From C-114 sp963745405 (GTDB lineage: Bacteria; Chloroflexota; Limnocylindria; Limnocylindrales; CSP1-4): a DNA stretch of 64,000 nucleotides. The notes under the pieces are model-generated. The model did no database searches and was not told the origin of the DNA. It saw only the letters and a list, made by a program, of their open reading frames with translations. This document shows, one piece after another, positions 55,579-63,510 of this stretch. A program made the position numbers and the translations under genes. Each line of letters starts with the position of its first letter. The stretch's first letter is position 1. Location: positions 1,364,001 through 1,428,000 of the forward strand of contig CAVUWY010000002.1 in assembly GCA_963745405.1 (NCBI GenBank), read 5' to 3'.

Positions 55579-56028
55579 ATGGACGATCTGTACCGCGACT
55601 ACATCCTCGAGCACAGCCGGCGGCCCCACAACTTCGGGGTCATCGACGAGCCGAGCGCGAGCTACGAAGGCAGCAACCCGCTGTGCGGCGACCGGATCAC
55701 GCTCCAGATCGGCGTCGACGGCGACACGGTCGCGCGGGTCGGCTTCACCGGCCGCGGCTGCGCGATCAGCCAGGCCAGCGCGAGCCTCCTGACCGACGAG
55801 ATCAAGGGCAAGCCGCTGGCCGAGGTCGAGGCGTTCCGCGCCGACGACCTGCTCGACCTGCTCGGGATCGATATCAGCCCGGCCCGACTCAAGTGCGCGA
55901 TGCTCAGCCACGACACGCTGCGGCACGCGCTCGCCGAGCTCGACGGCGACGCGCCGGCGACGAGCGACGGGCCGGCCGCGGCCGCCAACGAACAGCCGAC
56001 CGCCGAGACGGCCGAGGCGCGACGATGA
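55579..56028 (+). CDS. sufU: SufU zinc-dependent sulfurtransferase scaffold
   Basis: A 149-residue SufU. LYRDYILEHSRRPHNFG starts the fold. The Zn-binding cysteines are in NPLCGD, GRGCAIS and LKCAML, with Asp as fourth ligand. SufU accepts sulfur from SufS. It has the SufU-type spacing rather than IscU. C-terminal 25 residues are a low-complexity Ala/Glu tail. A 143-bp gap to the next gene shows no structure I recognise. Confidence 0.92.
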   Translation: MDDLYRDYILEHSRRPHNFGVIDEPSASYEGSNPLCGDRITLQIGVDGDTVARVGFTGRGCAISQASASLLTDEIKGKPLAEVEAFRADDLLDLLGIDISPARLKCAMLSHDTLRHALAELDGDAPATSDGPAAAANEQPTAETAEARR

Positions 56029-56171
56029 CCGCCACGATCCACCACTGCAGGTGTAGCAGGCCGGCCTGAGTGCCGGACCGACCGCCAGCGGCCACGACGC
56101 CGACCACCCGCCCAACCGCCCTGACGCGACCCACGTCAGCCCGTCGAACCACCGGAGCCACGATCACCCAC

Positions 56172-57371
56172 ATGCCACGAACGTACGCCGAGCTTCTCCG
56201 CGAAGCCCGCGCCCAGGTCCCCCAGGTCACCGCCCTCGAGGCCGACAAGGCCCGCCAGGACGAGCCCGACCTCACTATCGTCGACGTCCGCGAGGATTCC
56301 GAGTGGGAGCAGGGCCACATCCCGGGCGCGATCCACATCTCAAAGAGCTACGTCGAGCAGGAGATCGAGGGCGCGGTCCCCGATCGCGACCGACCGGTCG
56401 TCCTGTACTGCGCCGGCGGCGTCCGATCGCTCTTCGCCGGCCAGGCCCTTCAGGCCCTCGGCTATACGAACGTCCGCTCGATGACCGGCGGCTTCCAGGA
56501 CTGGAAGAGCAAGGGCCTCGCCTGGTCGATCCCGGCCGTCCTCGATCACGAGCAGAAGCAGCGCTACAGCCGCCACCTCCTCATGCCCGAGGTCGGGACC
56601 GACGGCCAGGTGAAGCTCCTCGACTCGAAGGTCCTCCTCATCGGCGCCGGCGGGCTCGGCAGCCCGGCCGCCCTGTACCTCGCCGCGGCGGGCGTCGGGA
56701 CGATCGGCATCGTCGACTTCGACGTCGTCGACCTCTCGAACCTCCAGCGCCAGATCATCCATACGACCGACCGGGTCGGGACCAAGAAGGTCGAGTCGGC
56801 GCGGCTGACCATCAACGCCCTCAACCCCGATGTGAAGGTCGTCGCCCACGAGGAGATGCTCACCGACGCCAACGTCGAGCGGATCATCGCAGGCTACGAC
56901 GTGATCCTCGACGGGACCGACACGTTCGAGACCCGCTACACGCTCAACGACGCGGCCGTCATCGCCGGCATCCCGGTCGTCCACGCCTCGGTCTACCGGT
57001 TCGAGGGCCAGCTCACGGTCTTCAAGCCGTTCGACGGCCCGTGCTACCGCTGCCTCTACCCGACCCCGCCGCCGCCCGAGCTCGCCCCCGGTTGCTCGGT
57101 CGCCGGCGTCCTCGGCGTCGTACCGGGGATCATGGGCCTGCTCCAGACGAACGAGGTCCTCAAGCTCCTCCTCGGCATCGGCGACACGCTCGTCGGGCGG
57201 TTGCTCCTGTTCGACGCCCTCGATGCGTCGTTCACCGAGCTCAGGCTCCGCCGCGACCCGGCCTGCCCGGTCTGCTCCGACGCGGCCGTCGAGGCTCGCG
57301 CGGCCGGCCGGCCGCTGGCTGTCGCCGGGGTGGCCGACGCGGCGCCGTTCGTCCTCGAGGTCCGACCGTGA
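56172..57371 (+). CDS. Rhodanese-ThiF/MoeB fusion, sulfur-carrier adenylyltransferase
   Basis: A 399-residue protein with an N-terminal rhodanese domain (about 5-115; DVREDSEWEQGHIPGA and active cysteine in YCAGGVRSLF) and a C-terminal ThiF/MoeB E1-like domain (120-375; RYSRHLLMPEVG, GAGGLGSPAALYLAAAG, LSNLQRQIIH, DGTDTFETRY, Zn CYRC and CPVC). MoeZ carries the rhodanese at the C-terminus, so the order here is reversed. It likely adenylates and thiocarboxylates the ThiS/MoaD-like protein encoded next, with which it overlaps by 4 bp. Confidence 0.9.
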   Translation: MPRTYAELLREARAQVPQVTALEADKARQDEPDLTIVDVREDSEWEQGHIPGAIHISKSYVEQEIEGAVPDRDRPVVLYCAGGVRSLFAGQALQALGYTNVRSMTGGFQDWKSKGLAWSIPAVLDHEQKQRYSRHLLMPEVGTDGQVKLLDSKVLLIGAGGLGSPAALYLAAAGVGTIGIVDFDVVDLSNLQRQIIHTTDRVGTKKVESARLTINALNPDVKVVAHEEMLTDANVERIIAGYDVILDGTDTFETRYTLNDAAVIAGIPVVHASVYRFEGQLTVFKPFDGPCYRCLYPTPPPPELAPGCSVAGVLGVVPGIMGLLQTNEVLKLLLGIGDTLVGRLLLFDALDASFTELRLRRDPACPVCSDAAVEARAAGRPLAVAGVADAAPFVLEVRP

Positions 57372-57640
57372 CCGCCGTCCGCATCCCGCCGGTCCTCCGC
57401 TCGAACGTCGGCGGGGCCAAGGAGGTCGCGGTCTCGGGCACGACCGTGGGGGAGGCACTGACCTCGCTCGTGACCCAGCACCCGGGGCTCCGCGACCAGC
57501 TCCTCACCGATGACGGCGGGTTGAACCGGTTCGTCAACGTCTACCTCGACGGCCAGGACATCCGCTACCTCGAGGAGCTGGCCACGCCCGTCGCCGAGCA
57601 CGACCAGATCATCGTCCTGCCGGCGATGGCCGGCGGCTGA
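57368..57640 (+). CDS. cysO: ThiS/MoaD-like sulfur carrier protein (CysO type)
   Basis: A 90-residue beta-grasp protein ending in the diagnostic GG needed for thiocarboxylation (PAMAGG). RIPPVLRSNVGGAKEVAVSGTTVGEAL and NVYLDGQDIRYLEEL match CysO, the sulfur donor to CysM. Its GTG start overlaps the ThiF stop and cysM starts 2 bp after its stop. Confidence 0.9.
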   Translation: MTAVRIPPVLRSNVGGAKEVAVSGTTVGEALTSLVTQHPGLRDQLLTDDGGLNRFVNVYLDGQDIRYLEELATPVAEHDQIIVLPAMAGG

Positions 57641-57641
57641 C

Positions 57642-58637
57642 GTGACGGCGGTCGAGCCGACGCACGGCGCGGCGGCCGCCACCGGCCGGTTCGACTCCAT
57701 CCTCGACACGGTAGGCCACACCCCGCTGGTCGAGATCGCCCGCCTCGCGCCGCGCTCGTCGGTCCGGCTGTTCGCCAAGCTCGAGATGATGAATCCGACC
57801 GGGTCGGTGAAGGACCGGGCGGCGAAGTACCTGGTCGAAGACCTCGAACGGTCCGGCCGGCTCGGGCCCGACTCGATCATCCTCGAGCCGACGTCCGGCA
57901 ACACCGGCATCGCCCTCGCGATGATCGCCCGCCGCAAGGGCTATCGGATCGCCCTCGTGATGCCCGACAACGTGACCCCGGAGCGGCGCGACGTCGCCCG
58001 GCTGTTCGGCGCCGAGATCGTCGACTCACCGGGCGCCGAGGGGAGCAACGGCGCGATCCGTCTCGCCCGTCGGATGGCGGCGACCGACCCGCGCTACGTC
58101 ATGCCCGACCAGTACGCCAACCCGGCCAATCCGCGGGCTCACTACGAGACGACGGGCCCGGAGATCCTCGACGCCTGCCCCGAGATCGATGCGTTCGTGG
58201 CCGGCCTCGGGACGGGCGGCACGCTCATGGGGGTCGGCCGATATCTCCGCGAACGCAAGCCGGCGGTGAAGATCTACGCCGCCGAGCCGATGCCCGGAGA
58301 GAACGTCCAGGGCCTTCGCTCGCTCGAGGACGGGTTCGTCCCGGAGATCTTCGATCCGAGCATGCTCGACGGGAAGTATCTCGTCTCGAACCGCGACAGC
58401 ATCGCCGCGCTCCGGGAGCTCGTCGACTTCGAGGGGATCTTCGCCGGGCCGTCGAGCGGGGCGGTCGTCGTCGCGGCGCGGCGGGTCGGACAGGCGCTGG
58501 CCGCGTCGCCGACCGGCGGCGGGACGATCGTCGCGTTGCTGCCCGATGGCGGCTGGAAATACCTCTCGGCCGGCACGTTCAGCCGCGACCTCGACGAGAT
58601 GGAGGCCGACCTCGAGGGCGGCGTCCACTGGTGGTAG
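57642..58637 (+). CDS. cysM: Cysteine synthase CysM, O-phosphoserine/CysO-type
   Basis: A 331-residue PLP enzyme. The PLP lysine is in NPTGSVKDRAAKYL, and EPTSGNTGIALA and GLGTGGTLMGVGRYL bind substrate and phosphate. The adjoining CysO and Mec genes indicate the mycobacterial-type route: O-phosphoserine plus CysO-thiocarboxylate gives CysO-Cys. A C-terminal extension (DEMEADLEGGVHWW) would support this role. Confidence 0.9.
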   Translation: MTAVEPTHGAAAATGRFDSILDTVGHTPLVEIARLAPRSSVRLFAKLEMMNPTGSVKDRAAKYLVEDLERSGRLGPDSIILEPTSGNTGIALAMIARRKGYRIALVMPDNVTPERRDVARLFGAEIVDSPGAEGSNGAIRLARRMAATDPRYVMPDQYANPANPRAHYETTGPEILDACPEIDAFVAGLGTGGTLMGVGRYLRERKPAVKIYAAEPMPGENVQGLRSLEDGFVPEIFDPSMLDGKYLVSNRDSIAALRELVDFEGIFAGPSSGAVVVAARRVGQALAASPTGGGTIVALLPDGGWKYLSAGTFSRDLDEMEADLEGGVHWW

Positions 58638-59140
58638 AGCGGTCCGCGACGGGCTCCGAGCCGGCAGTGCCCGGGGCCGCCCCGACCGGACACCCGGGCC
58701 CGGCCGAGATCGTCGTCCACGAGGTGCTCCGCGAGGCGCTCATCGAGCACGCCCGCCGCGAGTACCCGAACGAGGCCTGCGGCATCGTCGTCGGCGACCG
58801 CAACGCGGCCGATGGTGGGGTCGCCCTCCGCTTCGCCGCCACCCGGAACGAAGCCGCGTCCCCGCTCCGCTATCGGATCGACGCGGCGGATCTCCTTCGC
58901 CTGACGATCGAGACCGACGACGCCGACGAGGTCTTTTGGGCGATCGTCCATTCGCACGTCCGCTCGCCGGCCGTTCCCTCACCGACCGATATCCACGGCG
59001 CCCAGTACCCGGATGCGCTGTACATCCTCGTGTCGCTCGCCGACTCCGAGGCTGACCCGGCGACCGGCGACCGGTCCGTCCGGGCGTGGCGGATCGTCGA
59101 CGGCGCCTCGCACGAAGTCTCGATCAGGCGGGAACCGTGA
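58631..59140 (+). CDS. mec: Mec-type JAMM metalloprotease, CysO-cysteine hydrolase
   Basis: A 169-residue Mov34/JAMM zinc protease. The catalytic Glu is in YPNEACGIVVG and the zinc motif HSHVRSPAVPSPTD is H-x-H-x10-D. It would release cysteine from the C-terminus of CysO. GTG 58631 overlaps the CysM stop. Together with the two previous genes this forms a complete thiocarboxylate cysteine route. Confidence 0.9.
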   Translation: MVERSATGSEPAVPGAAPTGHPGPAEIVVHEVLREALIEHARREYPNEACGIVVGDRNAADGGVALRFAATRNEAASPLRYRIDAADLLRLTIETDDADEVFWAIVHSHVRSPAVPSPTDIHGAQYPDALYILVSLADSEADPATGDRSVRAWRIVDGASHEVSIRREP

Positions 59141-59595
59141 CCGGGTCGTCTCAGCAGGTCGACGCCGGCGTGCACTCGGTGTCGGGGATCCGCCCCGCCT
59201 TCGGGCGGCTCGTGCCCATCGCCATCGGCATCGCCGTCCTCGTCGTCGGCACCGTGGCCGGCTGGGACGGCGGGATCATCACCGCGATCGCCACCCCGCC
59301 GATCATCGTCCGGGCGGGCCTGACCGCCGTGGCGGTCGTCGCAGGGCTGCGACTGCTCGGCGGTGCCATAACCCGGATCGAGGCATCCGAGCCGACGCCG
59401 GAGGCTTACCGAGACCTCGTCTCACTGACCCGTGGCATCCGACTGGCGTTCCTCGCCGTCGCCGCCTTCGCCGCCGCCGTAGGCTGGTTCCTCGGCAGCG
59501 CCCTGCCGCTCGTCGTCGCCTTCATCATCGCCGGCGTCGACGTCGTCGAGACCTCGTTCCTCCTCGTCGTGGTGGCGACCCGGCGAGAGGCCTAG
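59137..59595 (+). CDS. Small membrane protein, unknown
   Basis: A 152-residue protein with four hydrophobic helices (LVPIAIGIAVLVVGTVAGW, GLTAVAVVAGLRLLGGAI, IRLAFLAVAAFAAAVGWFLG, LPLVVAFIIAGVDVVETSFLL). No family recognised. It overlaps the mec stop by 4 bp (GTGA) and is the last gene of the sulfur operon. Its stop overlaps that of the convergent ecfA gene (CTAG). Confidence 0.7.
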   Translation: MTGSSQQVDAGVHSVSGIRPAFGRLVPIAIGIAVLVVGTVAGWDGGIITAIATPPIIVRAGLTAVAVVAGLRLLGGAITRIEASEPTPEAYRDLVSLTRGIRLAFLAVAAFAAAVGWFLGSALPLVVAFIIAGVDVVETSFLLVVVATRREA

Positions 59596-61343
59596 TCTCG
59601 GCCACCGGCCTGGAGCCGGGCCAGGAGGGACTCGAGCGTCGGGGTCGAGCCGAGGCCGAGGGCTGCGCCGATCCGCGCCGCCGGTGGCGGCTCGAGACCC
59701 GCGGTCCGCAGGAGCGCGGCCCGGTCGGGCGCGAAGACCGCGTCGGGCGGCCCATCGGCGACGACCGTACCGCCGCGCATGACGACGATGCGCGCGAAGT
59801 GACGGGCGGCGAACTCCATGTCGTGGGTGATCGCGACCACGGTCCGGCCGGAGCGGGCGAAGGCGTCGACGACCGCCCCGACCCGGCCGACGCCGGGTCC
59901 GTCCTGGCCGGTCGTCGGCTCGTCGAGGACGAGGGCGGCAGGATCCATCGCGAGCACGCTCGCCAGTGCGACGAGCTTGCGCCGCGAGAGGTCGAGGTCG
60001 TACGGGTTGGTCTTGCGGACGTCGACCAACCCGACGGCGGCCAGCGACGCCTCGACAGCCGCCACGACGACCCCCGACGGACGGCCGAGATTCCGCGGTC
60101 CGAACGAGACCTCCCGCTCGACCGATCGGTCGAACAGCTGGTCGTCGGGGTTCTGGAACACGAAGCCGACGGTGGCCGCCAGCTCGTGGATCGGCCGGTC
60201 GTGGACATCCTCGCCGTCGAGCGTCACCCGCCCGCTCGTCGGCCGGAGGAGCCCGTTGAGGTGCTTCACGAGGGTCGTCTTGCCCGAGCCGTTCTGACCG
60301 ACGATCGCGACGGTCTCGCCGGGCTCGATCGACAGGGACACGCCGCGGAGCGCCTCCACTCCGGTCGGATAGCGATGGACGAGGTCCTCCACGGCGATCC
60401 GCGTGGGGATCCGCTCCGGCGATGGCGTCCATTCGATCGCCTCGTCGGGGGCGCTGTGGTCCGCGGCCGCGTCCCGGCCGGGCGAGCGCACGCTCGCCCG
60501 AAGAGCAGCCGCGATCGCCGCCTCGTCGAACGCCCGGCTCGGATCGACCCCGGCCGCCTCGGCCAGGCGAACCAGGGTGGGCGCAGTGAGGCCGATCGGC
60601 CTGAGGCGCTCGCTCGAAAGGGCCCGCCCGGGGATGTCGTCGACGACGACTCGTCCCGCGTCGAGCACCGCGCACCGACCGAGGCCCCCGAGGACCGCCG
60701 GATCGTGCTCGGCGCAGAGGATCCCCGTGCCGTCGTGGGCGAGCTCGGCCAGCAGCGCGGCGACGGCAGACGTCCCGGCGGGGTCGAGCTGGGCGGTCGG
60801 TTCGTCGAGGACGAGGAGGCCGGTGCCCATCGTCACGATGCTGGCGATGGCGACCCGCTGCTGCTCACCGCCGGACAGGGCGAACGGCTCGCGATCGGCG
60901 AGCCCGGCGATGCCGAGTCGATCCAGGACGGCGTCGATGCGCCCATCCATCTCGGCACGCGGCAGGCCGAGGTTCTCGAGGCCGAAGGCGAGTTCCTCGC
61001 GGACCGTGAGCTTCGAGGCCGACAGCTGGTTGGCCGGCGTCGAGAAGACGATGCCGACCTTTCCGAGGAGTGCCCGGCCGTCGGACGTCTCCAGGGCGAT
61101 GCCGCCGAGCGCAGCCCGGCCGGCGACCTTCGCCTTGACGACACGCGGGATGAATCCGGCGGCGAGGAGGGCGAGGGTCGACTTCCCCGCCCCGGTCCGG
61201 CCGGCGACGCCGATCCGGTCGCCCGGCCGAACGGTCAGATCGACCCCGTCGAGGGCGGGCTGACGGCTACCGACGTAGCGGACGCCGACCGATTCGAGGA
61301 CGAGGTCGGCGGCCTGCGCTTCGGGCGCCTCCGCCGCGATCAT
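59592..61343 (-). CDS. ecfA: ECF transporter ATPase with two fused domains (EcfA-EcfA')
   Basis: A 583-residue protein with two ABC domains. The first has Walker A GRTGAGKST, signature ALSGGEQQRVAIA and Walker B LLVLDEPTAQLD; the second GQNGSGKTT, Q-loop VFQNPDDQLF and LVLDEPTTGQD, but its signature is DLSRRKLVALAS rather than LSGGE. In ECF systems the two ATPases work as a pair, and here they are fused. The stop of ecfA overlaps the preceding gene's stop and its start overlaps the ecfT stop (ATGA). Confidence 0.9.
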   Translation of the reverse strand: MIAAEAPEAQAADLVLESVGVRYVGSRQPALDGVDLTVRPGDRIGVAGRTGAGKSTLALLAAGFIPRVVKAKVAGRAALGGIALETSDGRALLGKVGIVFSTPANQLSASKLTVREELAFGLENLGLPRAEMDGRIDAVLDRLGIAGLADREPFALSGGEQQRVAIASIVTMGTGLLVLDEPTAQLDPAGTSAVAALLAELAHDGTGILCAEHDPAVLGGLGRCAVLDAGRVVVDDIPGRALSSERLRPIGLTAPTLVRLAEAAGVDPSRAFDEAAIAAALRASVRSPGRDAAADHSAPDEAIEWTPSPERIPTRIAVEDLVHRYPTGVEALRGVSLSIEPGETVAIVGQNGSGKTTLVKHLNGLLRPTSGRVTLDGEDVHDRPIHELAATVGFVFQNPDDQLFDRSVEREVSFGPRNLGRPSGVVVAAVEASLAAVGLVDVRKTNPYDLDLSRRKLVALASVLAMDPAALVLDEPTTGQDGPGVGRVGAVVDAFARSGRTVVAITHDMEFAARHFARIVVMRGGTVVADGPPDAVFAPDRAALLRTAGLEPPPAARIGAALGLGSTPTLESLLARLQAGGRD

Positions 61344-62116
61344 CGGCCGAACCCGGTCACGGCCGCCACGAGCACGCCGACCATCGCGAGCAGGATCGCG
61401 ATCCGGAGCCAGCGATCACCCGGTGGATCGGCCACCACCCGGTAGGCGGTTCGGCCCGGACGCGCCCCGAAGCCGCGAGCCTCGAGGGCGAACGTCCGCT
61501 CCCGGACGTCGACGAGCGAGCCGAGGAGGACCGGCCCGACGAGCGGCACGAGGGCCCGGATGCGGTGGCCGAACGAGCCCGTGGTGGCGAGGCCGCGAGC
61601 CTGCTGGGCGTCGAGGATCGAGCCGGCCCGTTCCTGCATCCGGGGGACCATCTGGACCGCCGACAGGACGATGAAGGCGATGCGGTGGCTCGCCCCGCGG
61701 GCGACGAGCGACTCGAGGAGGTCGTCGGCGAGGGTCGTGAAGAGGAACTCGACGAGGACGAGGAAGGCGACGATGAGGCGGCCGGCCGAGACGAGGCCGA
61801 ACGTCAGGCCTTCGCGGGTGACGGCGATCGGGCCGACGGCGAAGAGGCGGTCCGTCGCTCCCGGGAAGAAGAGGCCGTTGATGATGATGATCGAGGCGAC
61901 GAGGACGGCCGGGATGCGAAGGGCCCGGAGGATGTCGCCACCGAGGCCGGTCGACCAGGCGACGACGACGAGGCCGGCGAAGAGCACCGGCAGGGCGATG
62001 ACGGGCAGGAGGAACGCGGCAAGGAGGACGAGCGCGACGGCGAGGATCTTGGTGAACGGATTGCGTCGATGGAGCCAGCTCGTTCCGGCCCGGTAGTAGC
62101 CGGTCGCGGTCGACAT
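61340..62116 (-). CDS. ecfT: ECF transporter transmembrane component EcfT
   Basis: A 258-residue membrane protein (CbiQ-like) with about five helices. SWLHRRNPFTKILAVALVLLAAF opens the family, and the C-terminal coupling helix region carries the Ala-Arg-Gly motifs (DAQQARGLA; ALEARGFGARPG). It couples EcfA to the substrate-binding S component. Confidence 0.88.
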   Translation of the reverse strand: MSTATGYYRAGTSWLHRRNPFTKILAVALVLLAAFLLPVIALPVLFAGLVVVAWSTGLGGDILRALRIPAVLVASIIIINGLFFPGATDRLFAVGPIAVTREGLTFGLVSAGRLIVAFLVLVEFLFTTLADDLLESLVARGASHRIAFIVLSAVQMVPRMQERAGSILDAQQARGLATTGSFGHRIRALVPLVGPVLLGSLVDVRERTFALEARGFGARPGRTAYRVVADPPGDRWLRIAILLAMVGVLVAAVTGFGR

Positions 62117-62199
62117 CGCGCCTCGTCAGGCGGTGGGCTGCGGGCGGCCGGGCTGCGGGCAGCCGGGCTGTCGGAGGCCGGGCCGGCGGCGGCGCGGCC

Positions 62200-63429
62200 T
62201 CACTCGGCGACCGTCGTCTCGCCGCGGCTGAACATCGTCCGGACCGTCAGCGGCAGCGCCCCGAGGATGAGGAAGACGATGGTGTACGAGATCGTCTTGT
62301 CGAGCGGGTCGCTCGTGAGTCCCTGGGCGAAGGCCGACTCGAAGACGTTGAGGCCGAGCGTCCGGAAGAGGGCGACGAGCGCATCGGTGCCGCCGCCGGT
62401 CACCCCGCCGAAGACGCCGGCCGCGATCGGTGCCGAGATGGCCGCCGCCACCAGGCCGGTCGTGAAGCCGCCGATCCAGACGGGGAAGAAGCGGGCGTTC
62501 TCACCCCGCCGTGCCCAGCTGAAGGCGAGCGCGCCGACGATCACAGCCACGACGAGCGCGCCGACGAGCCCGAGCGGATCGGCCAGGGCGAGGCCGGACA
62601 GGTTCCAGCCGAAGAGGAAGGAGTCCGGCGTGCCGTCCGCCTTGACGCCGGTCACGGTCGAGAAGTAGCCGGACGGGCTGAACAGGAGGCGCAAGATCGC
62701 GAACAGGAGGGCGAAGGCGGCGATGCCGGTCGCGGCGCTGAGGTACGTCCGGATCCGGGGGTCCTCGGCCGTGAACCGGAAGATCGTCCGGTCGGAGAGC
62801 CAGGCGACGACCACGCCGATGGCGATGATCGCGACACCGATGACGACGAACCGGTTCTGGTTGTCGGTCGCGGTGTTCGGGTCGGACGCGCCGAGGTCGG
62901 GCAATCCGATCGTGTTCTGGACGACGAGCAGGGCGACGGCCGCCGCCGCGACGCCGAGGGCAAGGGCGAGGAACTGCCCGACCCGCGAGTCGTCGGCCCG
63001 GATGCGGAAGACGCCGCGAGCCGACCAGAAGCCGGCCATCAGCCCGATGACGCCGGCGACCGGGGCGAAGAAGGCGATCGTCGGACCGGCGCCGCCGGGG
63101 ACCGGCAGGATCGACCAGATGAGGTTGGCGAGGATCCCCGTGATGGCGCCGGCCCACGGTCCGGCGAGGGCGCCGACGAGGACCGTCCCGATGGAGTCGA
63201 GGTAGATCGGCAGGCGCAGGGCCGTGACGAGGGCGCCGATCGTGACGTTGATGGCGATCGCGACCGGGATGAGGGCGATGGTCGCCGTCGAGAAGTCACG
63301 CGAGCGGCTCGCGACGACGGCGAGGAGCACGACCGCGACGATGAGCCCGAGGAGATAGAAGAGCTGGATCTGGGGGATGCAGTCGGTCGTCTGGCCTTCG
63401 GCGCAGATCGTCAGCCAACTGAGGCTCAT
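62200..63429 (-). CDS. ECF transporter S component, unusually long
   Basis: A 409-residue polytopic protein with roughly ten to twelve hydrophobic segments. RLPIYLDSIGTVLVGALAGPWAGAITGILANLIWSIL is the typical S-component region. Normal S components have six helices and about 200 residues, so this is either a double-length form or a fusion with an extra membrane domain. Substrate is unknown, but an inosine-uridine-type hydrolase gene 81 bp upstream suggests a nucleoside or nucleobase. The 83-bp gap to ecfT contains a short ggcagccgggctg-type repeat. Confidence 0.78.
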   Translation of the reverse strand: MSLSWLTICAEGQTTDCIPQIQLFYLLGLIVAVVLLAVVASRSRDFSTATIALIPVAIAINVTIGALVTALRLPIYLDSIGTVLVGALAGPWAGAITGILANLIWSILPVPGGAGPTIAFFAPVAGVIGLMAGFWSARGVFRIRADDSRVGQFLALALGVAAAAVALLVVQNTIGLPDLGASDPNTATDNQNRFVVIGVAIIAIGVVVAWLSDRTIFRFTAEDPRIRTYLSAATGIAAFALLFAILRLLFSPSGYFSTVTGVKADGTPDSFLFGWNLSGLALADPLGLVGALVVAVIVGALAFSWARRGENARFFPVWIGGFTTGLVAAAISAPIAAGVFGGVTGGGTDALVALFRTLGLNVFESAFAQGLTSDPLDKTISYTIVFLILGALPLTVRTMFSRGETTVAE

Positions 63430-63510
63430 GGCCCGGATCCTCCTCGCGCGCTCGCAGGCGTCCGTCGCCTCTCCCAAGGCACCGGGCGTTCCTGGACTCT
63501 CCCTCAGCCC

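Noticed and set aside
63430..63510. TPP-type riboswitch before the ECF S component
   Set aside because: Only a scattered CTGAG-like string occurs; no paired helices or second conserved box fit in 81 bp.
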